Source: Paenibacillus pini JCM 16418 | GTDB lineage: Bacteria; Bacillota; Bacilli; Paenibacillales; Paenibacillaceae | DNA: 64,000 bases | Direction of reading: 5' to 3' | Assembly: GCF_000576305.1 (NCBI RefSeq) | Contig: NZ_BAVZ01000007.1 | Location: 186,001 to 250,000 of the forward strand | Part shown: positions 27,050 to 35,130 of the stretch, one piece after another | Position numbering within the stretch: position 1 is the stretch's first letter | How the letters are laid out: each line of letters opens with the position of its first letter | Made by a program: the position numbers and the translations under genes | The notes under the pieces: model-generated | Told to the model about the DNA's origin: nothing | The model's database searches: none | Seen by the model: the letters and a program-made list of their open reading frames with translations, nothing else

Positions 27050-28164
27050 GCCGCCATTTACCTATGCGGACAGCCTTCATCCTTTCGAGGAAGAAGGCTA
27101 TTTCTATACCAACGTTACATCCAAAATCTCGACGCAAGCGTAGCAAAGAGATTCTCCGCTCACAGAGGGGAGCAACCCAAAAACAAAGGCATCCTAAGTC
27201 AAAAAGTAGGGGCTTACGGAGTCGATTCAGGAAGAGTATAGCCTCATTTAGGCCTTCACCGCTTGAAGGAGAGGTGCATAGTAAAGTCATTCCTGCCGAA
27301 ACTGCGCGGCATATCCTGTCTAAGGATGAAGCAGGAGATCCTACTTATGAGGATGGCTACCGGGCAGGGTGTGCAGTTGGAGTGGAGGAAGCAATTTCGG
27401 CTCAATTACCCCCTTATACACTGCTGGCAAATGTAGGTGCTCACGATATTATTGCGGCGGGAATTCAGCAATATATCCCTCAGTTGATTCCTCTCCTATC
27501 TCCTGAAGAAGTATATCAGCGGCTTGAAAATGCATTATCCTCGAAGCAGCCCCTCTCGGTAGTTCGACTTGGAGATGGCGAGCTGTTAGCTCTTGCTCAT
27601 GAAACTGTGCTACCTGTAGCGGAAGCCCAAGCGAGAGGGCCATTCCTCTCGTATGCTGGCATAACACTTCCTGATGCGCAATCGCGTGAACTGCTTGCTG
27701 AGTCTATTAAAAATTCCGGTATTATCGGTATTCCATTGTCACGATTGCCTAGTTATCAGGGACTGCTTACGCCGGTTTTCTACCATTATGGTATCCAGTT
27801 TCATCAGGTTGTATTGACTTCGTCGACTATTAACTATGCTCTACTAGAACTGGGTTTATTACAGCAGTTACTGCAAGGCAGGCGAGTACTGCTAGTTGGA
27901 AATATGGCAGGCGAGTTAGCAAATGTATTATCCACTGTAGCGGTGAATGTAGCCGGAATCATAACCCCAGTTAAGGGCTTTAGTGACATTCCTAACGTTA
28001 TGGCCGCAGCAGCAGGTATTGATTTTGATATCGCCCTAGTTTCCAGTGGTATTCCGGCTGTGGTCATTTGCCAGCGTATCGCAAGTGAACTGGGTAGAGC
28101 CGCTTTGGATTTCGGACATCTTGCTAACAAGCTCGTTACAGGCGAGATTTCTTTTTATAGATAA
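27046..28164 (+). CDS. GT-D fold glycosyltransferase with basic tail and GxxxG tag
   Basis: The protein has 372 residues. Residues 1-75 are very basic (KSRRKRSKEILRSQR, SKSRGLRSRFRKS). At about 100-118 comes the tetrad run YEDGYRAGCAVGVEEAI, with Gly/Ala every four residues. From about 160 it has the GT-D core (SVVRLGDGELLALA, then GIIGIPLSR, LVGNMAGEL and a C-terminal DFGHLANKLV), resembling the former DUF1792 family such as the streptococcal glucosyltransferase Dgt1/GalT1 that extends O-linked glycans. The basic tail and tag are extra to that fold and recur in neighbours. Four-base overlap with the nucleotidyltransferase upstream. Confidence 0.8.
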   Translation: MSRHLPMRTAFILSRKKAISIPTLHPKSRRKRSKEILRSQRGATQKQRHPKSKSRGLRSRFRKSIASFRPSPLEGEVHSKVIPAETARHILSKDEAGDPTYEDGYRAGCAVGVEEAISAQLPPYTLLANVGAHDIIAAGIQQYIPQLIPLLSPEEVYQRLENALSSKQPLSVVRLGDGELLALAHETVLPVAEAQARGPFLSYAGITLPDAQSRELLAESIKNSGIIGIPLSRLPSYQGLLTPVFYHYGIQFHQVVLTSSTINYALLELGLLQQLLQGRRVLLVGNMAGELANVLSTVAVNVAGIITPVKGFSDIPNVMAAAAGIDFDIALVSSGIPAVVICQRIASELGRAALDFGHLANKLVTGEISFYR

Positions 28165-28192
28165 GAGGGATACAGAAGTGGGAGGAATAGCG

Positions 28193-29167
28193 ATGCGAGG
28201 CAAATTGCATACGGCTGCGCGCAAACATCGAGCACACAAAGGTAGCTTATCCCGTAACCGTAACGGTTTAATTCAGAGGAATACTATAGCTAAGGGTAGT
28301 AAAACTAGTAGGAAGATTATCGGTAGTCGTAAGCGTACAGACAGAGGAACTGTGGGGAACCAGCAATTTCAGCACGGGTATGAGCGAGGTTATACCTCTG
28401 GTGTCAATCAAGGGGTTGAGAGCTTTGCTGAGCCTTTTCACGGAACGAGTATTATTATTCCCACGTATAATCAAGCAGACTATTTAATACAGTGCATCAC
28501 TAGCATTGAAGCCCATACAACAGATCCATATGAAATTATCGTTGTTGATAATGGATCGAGCGACCATACAGGGCAATATCTACAGCAGCGAGTCGGACAA
28601 ATCCGGTTCAAGCAATTGGAGACGAATCGCGGATTCGCTGGTGGGGTCAACCAAGGATTAATGATGGCTAAAGGCGATAGTATTGTCATTCTTAACAATG
28701 ATACGTTGGTCACGCCGAGGTGGTTAAGTAATATGCTTCGCTGCTTATATAGTGACTCCACTATTGGTGTTGTTGGTCCTGTTACAAATTACATTAGCGG
28801 TGAGCAACAAATACAGGTGCCATACGATGCTGTACCGCAAATGTGGGCATTTGCAGAGCAGCATAATGTGCCAGATGAGAGCCGCTGGTCCAAGGCAGAT
28901 CGCTTGGTCGGATATTGTCTGTTGTTCCGGCGTGAGCTGCTTAAGAGTACTGGTTATTTCGATGAAGGTTTTGAAATTGGCAATTATGAGGATGAGGATT
29001 GGATGATCCGCGTGCGTTTGAGTGGGCGGGAGCTGGTCATTGCGGGCGATACGTTTATCCATCATTATGGCAGTGTGAGTATGAAGAATCTCGGGCAGCA
29101 GAAGTTTGAGGTCGTACATGAGCAGAATGGAACATTTTATGAGCAGAAATGGGGGAAATCCACATAA
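28193..29167 (+). CDS. Glycosyltransferase family 2 with basic tail and GxxxG tag
   Basis: The frame is open from 28046, but GGGAGG lies eight bases before ATG 28193, and the upstream part overlaps the previous gene. Residues 1-48 are Arg/Lys-rich (RKHRAHKGSLSRNRNG). Residues 60-76 hold QHGYERGYTSGVNQGVES, a run of Gly every fourth residue. The GT2 domain follows: TSIIIPTYNQADYLIQCI, EIIVVDNGSSDHT, VILNNDTLVTPRWL and GNYEDEDWMIRVRLSG. It is a close relative of the gene at 25523 with an added N-terminal module. All GT2 active-site motifs are present. 325 residues. Confidence 0.84.
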   Translation: MRGKLHTAARKHRAHKGSLSRNRNGLIQRNTIAKGSKTSRKIIGSRKRTDRGTVGNQQFQHGYERGYTSGVNQGVESFAEPFHGTSIIIPTYNQADYLIQCITSIEAHTTDPYEIIVVDNGSSDHTGQYLQQRVGQIRFKQLETNRGFAGGVNQGLMMAKGDSIVILNNDTLVTPRWLSNMLRCLYSDSTIGVVGPVTNYISGEQQIQVPYDAVPQMWAFAEQHNVPDESRWSKADRLVGYCLLFRRELLKSTGYFDEGFEIGNYEDEDWMIRVRLSGRELVIAGDTFIHHYGSVSMKNLGQQKFEVVHEQNGTFYEQKWGKST

Positions 29168-29660
29168 GTGGGTTCAGCAGGTTAAGGCGCTTGGGGCTGT
29201 GCGCAGTGATTCAGGAACCTCTTCTAGTTGTCAGGCCGTAGATTTCTATCCAACTGGAGTTATTATTCGAGATCAATCTGGCCGAAAGTACTGGTTGCAG
29301 GGTGGTCGGAAATTCCTTTGCAGCGAGGATATAGAGGAAAATAGGACAGCGGTGCTGGTGTCAATGCTAGATATAAATAGCATTCCAGAGGGTCCAGTAG
29401 TGGATTGGCTTTCAGCGCGGGCTGAATTAGCGAATTCCACTTCAGATGCACTCAAAGAAGGTCAGTTATTCTCTTGCGGTGATGGGAATATCTATCAATG
29501 GCAGCAGGGAACAAGAAGACCTTTTGTTTCGAAAGAAGCGGTGAGCCGGTGGATGCTTGAAGGAAGCGAAATACAGCAAATAGCTCAGGAGAAATTGTAT
29601 GCTGCACCTGAAGGACTTCCAATCATCGCACCTCCGGTTCTACTAAATCCCATATTGTAA
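29118..29660 (+). CDS. Hypothetical protein with two beta-repeat units
   Basis: This protein of about 180 residues has no recognised family. It has two similar segments of about 60 residues: one around GVIIRDQSGRKYWLQGGRKFLCS and one around QLFSCGDGNIYQWQQGTRRPFVS. Each follows the pattern Gly, hydrophobic strand, Tyr-x-x-x-x-Gly-x-[KR]-[KR]-x-[FL]. It overlaps the end of the previous transferase by about 50 bp. ATG 29118, with GAGG six bases upstream, is my choice; TTG 29106 and later ATGs are possible. Its place at the end of the transferase operon suggests an accessory role. Confidence 0.55.
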   Translation: MSRMEHFMSRNGGNPHKWVQQVKALGAVRSDSGTSSSCQAVDFYPTGVIIRDQSGRKYWLQGGRKFLCSEDIEENRTAVLVSMLDINSIPEGPVVDWLSARAELANSTSDALKEGQLFSCGDGNIYQWQQGTRRPFVSKEAVSRWMLEGSEIQQIAQEKLYAAPEGLPIIAPPVLLNPIL

Positions 29661-29695
29661 CTCCAAGATGAACAAATCGCCTTCGAGAATCCGTA

Positions 29696-29723
29696 ACTGT
29701 CTACGTTCATTCGGCATAGGATA
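29696..29723 (+). promoter_or_regulatory. Sigma-K-like promoter for the small-protein/CgeB segment
   Basis: AC (29696-29697), 17 bp, CATAGGATA (29715-29723): a full match to the sigma-K consensus AC-N16/17-CATAnnnTA, about 70 bp before the first small gene. Confidence 0.6.
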
Positions 29724-29793
29724 GAGCAGGCAGATGCGGATCAGGCGGGGCCGCCTTTCGCGGTCGGTGTGAACCACATAAGGGGGGACCGGA

Positions 29794-30081
29794 ATGCAGA
29801 GTAAAATTGATGAAATGCTTAATCATATGTCGCACTCCCAGCAGCAGATGGCTAGGGTCCTGGATGCCGAACGTCAAATGGCGGTCCGGATGTCCCAAGT
29901 TATTCATGCATTGCCTGACGTCCATCCGGAATTCGAAGGCGTCAGCGGCTTAATTGAAAATTCAGGTCAGATCAATAAGAGTATTATTGCTTATCTGGGT
30001 AGTATAGCCGATCTACAAGAGGCGCTGGCGGAAACGCTAGGCTATGTGATGAAGGAATTGGGTAGCCATGAGGAAGAGTGA
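29794..30081 (+). CDS. Small helical protein of the spore-surface cluster (1 of 3)
   Basis: This 95-residue protein is predicted to be all-helical. The N-terminal half carries SHSQQQMARVLDAERQMAVRM, with hydrophobics at heptad-like spacing. The same pattern, [SAK]-x-x-Q-x-x-x-A-x-[IV]-L, recurs in the next two genes, so the three look like diverged siblings. There is no catalytic motif and no signal peptide. AAGGGGGG precedes ATG, and the gene is the first after a sigma-K-like promoter. No function can be named; a structural or scaffold role for the glycosyltransferases is possible. Confidence 0.65.
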   Translation: MQSKIDEMLNHMSHSQQQMARVLDAERQMAVRMSQVIHALPDVHPEFEGVSGLIENSGQINKSIIAYLGSIADLQEALAETLGYVMKELGSHEEE

Positions 30082-30111
30082 TCTCATACCATATGCGGAG
30101 GAGAGCTGTCG

Positions 30112-30456
30112 ATGAGCAGAGAACAAGCATTTTTGCATATGCTGGATGCCGCCTCCAAGATACAATGGAATATCGCAATGATTCTGGAAGCCAAAGCTGT
30201 TGAAGCAGAGAAGGTACGGAACTGGACGCTCCATCATTTGAACGCGGACGCTTTTACAAGCCATGAAGACCAACTGAATGAACCTTTACAGGTGCATAGT
30301 CAGATCGTTGAGCTACTTGAAGGCTTAACTAAACTGGAAATTGGATTGTGTAGTAATCTAAAAGTCGTTCTCGCTCAGGATGAGGGATATTCCGGAGACA
30401 GCGGAGGTAGTAATGGATTTGGCGGCGACTTTGATCTTGGGGATCTGGGCAAATGA
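30112..30456 (+). CDS. Small helical protein of the spore-surface cluster (2 of 3)
   Basis: This 114-residue protein starts with helices (MLDAASKIQWNIAMILEAKAVEAEK, given here only as the region about residues 9-34) and ends in a Gly/Ser/Asp-rich tail (GYSGDSGGSNGFGGDF). The helical part shares the Q-x-x-x-A-x-[IV]-L spacing with its neighbours on both sides. It has a strong ribosome binding site (GCGGAGGAG). Its stop overlaps the next start (ATGA). The acidic glycine-rich tail is unique among the three. Confidence 0.62.
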   Translation: MSREQAFLHMLDAASKIQWNIAMILEAKAVEAEKVRNWTLHHLNADAFTSHEDQLNEPLQVHSQIVELLEGLTKLEIGLCSNLKVVLAQDEGYSGDSGGSNGFGGDFDLGDLGK

Positions 30457-30752
30457 GTTGGTCCAGTAAGGAGCATGAGACCAAGCTTGCATTGGTAAGC
30501 TCCATCGCTCAAAGTCAGCAAGCGCTCGCTCGAATTCTTAGTAGCATTGCAGATATTTCTGCATATTCGGAGTTGTCGGCTCGAAATCTCCAGGAGAATA
30601 TCCGTCTTCTCAGCCAGTATCAAGGTATCATGTGCGAGATGTTGACGGGTATTTCTCTGCACAGGCGCATCGATGGAATACCTACCTCACCCTGGTTAAA
30701 CGCATCCCATACTGCTGTATTAATGCCGAACCGAGGAGTACAGGAGGAATAA
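30453..30752 (+). CDS. Small helical protein of the spore-surface cluster (3 of 3)
   Basis: This 99-residue helical protein has SIAQSQQALARILSSIADI near the start, the clearest match to the first of the three small proteins (SHSQQQMARVLDAE). The C-terminal third is not helical and ends PNRGVQEE. It overlaps the preceding gene by four bases (ATGA) and is followed four bases later by the basic tetrad protein, so all four small genes are translated from one message. Unknown function. Confidence 0.62.
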   Translation: MSWSSKEHETKLALVSSIAQSQQALARILSSIADISAYSELSARNLQENIRLLSQYQGIMCEMLTGISLHRRIDGIPTSPWLNASHTAVLMPNRGVQEE

Positions 30753-30755
30753 CGG

Positions 30756-31106
30756 ATGAAGACCAAAAAAAACGTTTCCCGATCTGGCGTAGCTAAGCCG
30801 CGCAAGCGCAAGCTATTATTGAGCCGTAAGACGCGTTTGCTTAAAGTGAAGAAGCGGCGACTAGTTAAAGGTAAACTAGGGACGAAGCATGCGAAGAGAT
30901 TACGTGGAAGTAGAGGAGCACGCTTACGTAAGCACAGACGAATAAAGCCTGTACTGCCTCTACCTGTTAATCAGATTGTAGATACAGGTACAAGTCCGGA
31001 TGTTGCATATAGCCAAGGCTTTGATGAAGCGTATAACGAAGGATTCAACGCCGGATTTGCTAAAGGGTACGAGGATGGGCACCAGCTAGCATATCAGTCG
31101 AAATAA
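30756..31106 (+). CDS. Basic protein with GxxxG tetrad tag (no enzyme domain)
   Basis: The 116-residue protein has two parts. Residues 1-70 are extremely Lys/Arg-rich (KPRKRKLLLSRKTRLLKVKK). Residues about 87-112 are a run of tetrads, AYNEGFNAGFAKGYEDGHQ, with Gly or Ala every four residues and an aromatic residue usually next to it. This is the same two-part module found at the N termini of neighbouring glycosyltransferases, here without an enzyme. It could be the free partner on which those enzymes assemble (inference). Strong AGGAGG site before ATG. Confidence 0.68.
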   Translation: MKTKKNVSRSGVAKPRKRKLLLSRKTRLLKVKKRRLVKGKLGTKHAKRLRGSRGARLRKHRRIKPVLPLPVNQIVDTGTSPDVAYSQGFDEAYNEGFNAGFAKGYEDGHQLAYQSK

Positions 31107-31133
31107 TCGAATAATGGGATACAGTCAAGCCTT

Positions 31134-31169
31134 CAGCTCCATGGATAACCATGGGGCTGGGGGTTTTTG
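31134..31169 (+). terminator. Rho-independent terminator after the small-protein operon
   Basis: CAGCTCCATGG pairs with CCATGGGGCTG (one G-T pair) around a four-base loop and is followed by GGGGGTTTTT. Confidence 0.82.
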
Positions 31170-31263
31170 TGTGATGTGACATGCAGGGCAAACGCCAATT
31201 TAACGCCTGCAAGGCTGTCGTCCATGATGCAAGTATCTCTTCCGCATATATTTATATTGTCCT

Positions 31264-32370
31264 TTGAAATCTAAACAAGACAGGGTGAAGACTGTGGGTT
31301 ATGAAGCTGTTGCAGGAGAAAGTGGGGGCTACCAGCAAGGCTATGGTGAAGGTTACCGTCTCGGTGTCTGTGAAGCGATCCATCAGCGGCTACCGGGTCC
31401 AGAGCCTTATTTTCGAAATATGAAGGTATTGTTTATTCCCCAAGGCTTCCAAGCCATTGACCAAGGTGTCTCGGCAGCATTACAGAGCTTGGTACGGGAA
31501 TGTACCATTGGTGATGCCTCCCCAATGCTGGAGTTGGCGAAGAAAGAACGACCCGATTTAGTTCTCGTACTGAATGGTCTGCATGTGTTCCCAGAGAACC
31601 ACATGGACAGTGTACGACAAATTCGGGAAATGGGGATCAAAACGGCGGTATGGTTTGTGGATGACCCCTATTTTACACAAGATACAGCGCTCTTGTGCAC
31701 AGGATATGATTCGGTATTTACACATGAGATGAGTTGTATTCCATTCTATCGAGACCTTGGTGCAACTAATGTGCATTACCTCCCCCTGGCAGTGAATCCA
31801 GTTATGTTTAAGCCTCAGCGTTGTAAACCTGAGCATTTGTATGATGTTTGTTTCATAGGTAATGCGTTCTGGAATCGCGTGGCTATTTTTGATGAACTAG
31901 CACCGTTTTTAAATGATAAAAAGGTGATGATAGCTGGCGGTTTTTGGGAACGTCTTTCACAAACAAGGCTGCTTCAACGCTCTGTTCACATGGGATTTAT
32001 ACCGCCAGAGGAAACTGTTCATTATTACAATGGAGCAAAAGTGGTAATCAATATTCACCGCCCGACGCAGCAAGGTCAGGATAACCGCAATAGCTTTCAG
32101 TTGCACGGAGAATCGATAAACCCTCGAACATACGAAATCAGTGCCTGCGGTGCCATGCAAATTACGGATATCCGTTCGGATTTGTCCCGACATTATCGGC
32201 CTGGGTATGACATTGAAACATTCGAGACAGTCGAGGAACTGAAGAATAAGATTACGTATTACTTGACCCATGAAGAAGAAAGGCTGAACATGGCATGTCG
32301 CAGTCTCTGGACGACAAGTCAAGAGCATACGTTTGAGTCACGTATGAAATCACTGCTGGCGTATGTCTAA
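31264..32370 (+). CDS. CgeB-family glycosyltransferase-like spore maturation protein (1)
   Basis: This 368-residue protein belongs to the CgeB family, first known from the Bacillus sigma-K/GerE-dependent cge genes that shape the outermost spore layer. It starts with the tetrad tag YQQGYGEGYRLGVCEAI (about 23-40). Then come the GT-B-like domains, with FIGNAFWNR (about residue 196), VINIHRP, and NPRTYEISACGAMQITD typical of the C-terminal glycosyltransferase domain. The start is uncertain: TTG 31264 has no clear binding site, and GTG 31294 with AGGGTGAAG is an alternative that still keeps the tag. It is paralogous to the next gene. Confidence 0.82.
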   Translation: MKSKQDRVKTVGYEAVAGESGGYQQGYGEGYRLGVCEAIHQRLPGPEPYFRNMKVLFIPQGFQAIDQGVSAALQSLVRECTIGDASPMLELAKKERPDLVLVLNGLHVFPENHMDSVRQIREMGIKTAVWFVDDPYFTQDTALLCTGYDSVFTHEMSCIPFYRDLGATNVHYLPLAVNPVMFKPQRCKPEHLYDVCFIGNAFWNRVAIFDELAPFLNDKKVMIAGGFWERLSQTRLLQRSVHMGFIPPEETVHYYNGAKVVINIHRPTQQGQDNRNSFQLHGESINPRTYEISACGAMQITDIRSDLSRHYRPGYDIETFETVEELKNKITYYLTHEEERLNMACRSLWTTSQEHTFESRMKSLLAYV

Positions 32371-32397
32371 ATTATTTTAACTTGAAGGAGTGTCTAC

Positions 32398-33543
32398 ATG
32401 TCAATTCAACGTCGGCGGAGAAAGGCTTCGCCAGTGCATACAGTTCGAGGATCCGTTGCATTTGAAGCTAAAATGCAAGGACGCGAGGCAGGGTACCACG
32501 GCGGCTATGAGGACGGATATGTAAGAGGAAGAGCGGATGTAATCGCGAGTCGCCCTGCAGAAGTATTTCCTTTTCGACAAATGCATGTCTTGTATGTGAC
32601 CTCGGGTAAAGGCTACCCATACTCTCCTTTGGATGAAGCCATTGCGGCTACACTCCGGACTCAGGTGGCTGAGGTAACGGTGATCGAGCCAGGGCAACCA
32701 ATCGCTGAAATGGCCATCCAGATGAAGCCCGATCTCGTTCTCGGTCTGGACGGTATGTATTTACCGAACGAACAGATCGATGCGGTCCGTGAGAACGGTA
32801 TTCGCACAGCGATCTGGTTGACGGATGACCCCTATTACACCGATATGACCACACAGTCTGTTACACATTATGATTATGTGTTCACACTGGAATCCAATTG
32901 CATACCGCTCTACAAAGAGCTCGGATGTGTGAACGTGCATCATCTTCCATTTGCAGCATATACCGGGCATTATCATCCCCTCAAGACGCCTTCTCCGGTA
33001 CGCAGAGAAATTAGTTTTATCGGATCTGCCTACTGGAATAGGGTTAATTTTCTGAGTCCCATTATGGGTAATTTGATGCAGCATAATACGATGGTTAACG
33101 GAATTTGGTGGGATCGTTTACCTGAATATGGTCTATATCAACACAAGATTGAGTTGAACAAATGGATGGGACCTGAGGATACGGCAGCTGCTTATAATAG
33201 CTCCAAAATCGTCATCAATCTTCACCGCTCACATGAAGATGATTCAGTCAATAACAATGCAATTAAGATTCCAGCAGGATCGCCTAATCCACGCACGTTT
33301 GAAATTTCAGCATGCGCCACTTTACAGCTAAGTGATAGTCGGGATGACTTAACCAAGTTCTATACACCAGGTGTTGAAATTGAAACATATAGCTCACCTC
33401 AGGAATTGCTGGAGAAAGTTGAATACTATCTTACTCATGAGAAAGAACGATGCGAGATAGCACTGAACGCGCTTCAACGTACGTACCGAGATCATACGTA
33501 CAATAACCGTATTCATGAGATGTTGTCCATCATTTTCCCTTAA
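32398..33543 (+). CDS. CgeB-family glycosyltransferase-like spore maturation protein (2)
   Basis: This 381-residue paralog of the preceding gene has a short basic start (SIQRRRRKASP), the tetrad tag GYHGGYEDGYVRGRAD (about 32-47) and the CgeB core: WLTDDPYYTD, FTLESNCIPLYKELG, FIGSAYWNR, KIVINLHR and NPRTFEISACATLQLSD. The conserved C-terminal NPRTFE-ISAC block is the nucleotide-sugar-binding region of this family. AAGGAG is ten bases before ATG. Two tandem CgeB copies suggest successive sugar transfers or different acceptors. Confidence 0.85.
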   Translation: MSIQRRRRKASPVHTVRGSVAFEAKMQGREAGYHGGYEDGYVRGRADVIASRPAEVFPFRQMHVLYVTSGKGYPYSPLDEAIAATLRTQVAEVTVIEPGQPIAEMAIQMKPDLVLGLDGMYLPNEQIDAVRENGIRTAIWLTDDPYYTDMTTQSVTHYDYVFTLESNCIPLYKELGCVNVHHLPFAAYTGHYHPLKTPSPVRREISFIGSAYWNRVNFLSPIMGNLMQHNTMVNGIWWDRLPEYGLYQHKIELNKWMGPEDTAAAYNSSKIVINLHRSHEDDSVNNNAIKIPAGSPNPRTFEISACATLQLSDSRDDLTKFYTPGVEIETYSSPQELLEKVEYYLTHEKERCEIALNALQRTYRDHTYNNRIHEMLSIIFP

Positions 33544-33577
33544 TCTACAGCGATTTTGGATGAATGGAGGGGATCAA

Positions 33578-33661
33578 ATGACGTGCCGGCAATCGACGGA
33601 TACTAATATATTATATGACCCGGGTGAATGGAGGTGTGGATCGTATCCCTCCCTCTGGTAG
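33578..33661 (+). CDS. Possible 27-residue leader peptide
   Basis: This short frame (begins MTCRQSTDTNILYD, ends SYPSLW) has GGAGGGG five bases before ATG and ends inside the loop of the hairpin that precedes the next glycosyltransferase. Its own product resembles nothing known. Translating ribosomes would unfold that hairpin, so a leader-peptide role is conceivable. Weak evidence. Confidence 0.3.
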   Translation: MTCRQSTDTNILYDPGEWRCGSYPSLW

Positions 33662-33676
33662 TACGATCCGAAATGT
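33630..33676 (+). promoter_or_regulatory. Hairpin bridging the ribosome binding site and start of the GT4 gene
   Basis: GGAGG (33630-33634) is 42 bases from ATG 33677, too far to work directly. Between them GGATCGTA (33638-33645) pairs perfectly with TACGATCC (33662-33669). If the hairpin forms, the effective spacing is about ten bases. No closer binding site is visible. Confidence 0.4.
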
Positions 33677-35110
33677 ATGTTAACGCGCCAACCTAAGCTG
33701 CTGTTATTCTCTCATGTTAGTAATAGCGGTAGTATTACGGGGGCTGAAAAGCTACTTTTATTATTTTGTCGTCACATGGCTCCCTATTATGAATGTATTA
33801 TGGTCGCTCCACAAGAAGGTAAATTAACAACGCATGCCAGAGCACAGGGGACATCCGTACGGATTCAGCATTTTCCGCTGATGCACACGATGTATGAACC
33901 AGACCAAGATCTCGCTCAAAAGGTCTTTGATCTGCATCTTCATCCCGAATATCAAACGGTAGTTCAACTTATTAAGGATTGTTCACCGGACGTGGTAATG
34001 ACCAACACGGTGGTCAACATCCTGCCTGCGATGGCTGCTAAATCCTTAAACATACCTGTGGTATGGAAAATCACTGAGGTTATGCGAGAGACTCCGTATA
34101 CACCGGTCGCTATCCAGCTAATTGATCAGTATAGTGATTGGGTGATCGCGATCTCTAGAGCAGCGGGCAGCATGCTTGAAGGGCATATCTTATCTCCGAT
34201 CAGCTACCTCTCTCCTTCCGCAGATCATACAAAGTTCTATCCATCCAGCAGCTTGGTTCGGAGAAAGGAACGCAGGCGGTTATCCCTGAAAGATCGTGAG
34301 TACTGTATTGGCTACATCTCGGCTTTTATTCATCCAGAAAAGGGTTTACGAGAGTTTGTAAGTATGGCTTTATCTCTTTGTGCAGCACATCCGATGTGCC
34401 GCTTTCTCATCATTGGGCGTCCTGCCGATTTGGCGTACTATGATAGCTGCATGACAGAAGTGAAACAATCGCCTTATAAACGCCGATTTCAATGGATTCC
34501 TTATGTTGAGTCCGTGCAGAAGGTCTACAGCGCAATGGATATTCTAGTTGTCCCTAGCATGGTTGCTGAGGGATTCGGAATGACGGCGCTAGAAGGCATG
34601 TTATGTGGCACACCCGTGGTTGCCTACTCTAACGGTGGTCTAGGTGAGATGATGGAACAGACGGGCAATGGTCATTTGGTAGCAACGCCTGGAGACTTTT
34701 TGATGCTTGCCGCCAAAGTATCAGAAGTTCTGCATAACCCTGCTGCGCTTACGGCATCAGGGGAGCATAATGCCCGTGCTGCCCGAGATTTGTATGGTAT
34801 TGAAGCTTATATAACAAAGCTGCACCATTTAGTAGGGCAATGGCAGCTTCATAATCCCTCATGGTTTCAAGCGGAACTAGGAGATGTACCTCAACCAAAT
34901 ACCTCTGATTCCTCCAAGGTAGCGAATGATCGATCTCCTCGAAGAAAGAGAACCTCTCGCAAGAAATTTCGCTTCATTAAACATGCCAAAAAACTTCCCG
35001 CTCGCCGGGCAAAAAGAAAAAGCAGCAGATCTACTGCAACAACAAAAAGTAGACATAAACGAAAAATAGGTAAAGTTCGGTCATCCTCGAAGTATCGTAA
35101 ACACGGATAA
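33677..35110 (+). CDS. Glycosyltransferase family 4 with basic C-terminal tail
   Basis: This 477-residue GT-B enzyme opens with KLLLFSHVSNSGSITGAEKLL, the usual N-terminal acceptor-side loop. Further on it has FLIIGRPADLAYY, VPYVES and the GT4 motif VPSMVAEGFGMTALEGMLCGTPVVAY (about residues 295-320, E-GFG-x4-E). The last 65 residues are a Lys/Arg/Ser-rich tail (RRKRTSRKKFRFIKHAKK, ARRAKRKSSRS), here at the C terminus rather than the N terminus as in neighbours. The start fits the family's first strand. Initiation may depend on the hairpin just upstream. Confidence 0.85.
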   Translation: MLTRQPKLLLFSHVSNSGSITGAEKLLLLFCRHMAPYYECIMVAPQEGKLTTHARAQGTSVRIQHFPLMHTMYEPDQDLAQKVFDLHLHPEYQTVVQLIKDCSPDVVMTNTVVNILPAMAAKSLNIPVVWKITEVMRETPYTPVAIQLIDQYSDWVIAISRAAGSMLEGHILSPISYLSPSADHTKFYPSSSLVRRKERRRLSLKDREYCIGYISAFIHPEKGLREFVSMALSLCAAHPMCRFLIIGRPADLAYYDSCMTEVKQSPYKRRFQWIPYVESVQKVYSAMDILVVPSMVAEGFGMTALEGMLCGTPVVAYSNGGLGEMMEQTGNGHLVATPGDFLMLAAKVSEVLHNPAALTASGEHNARAARDLYGIEAYITKLHHLVGQWQLHNPSWFQAELGDVPQPNTSDSSKVANDRSPRRKRTSRKKFRFIKHAKKLPARRAKRKSSRSTATTKSRHKRKIGKVRSSSKYRKHG

Positions 35111-35130
35111 GTGAAGGTGGAGACGACTGC

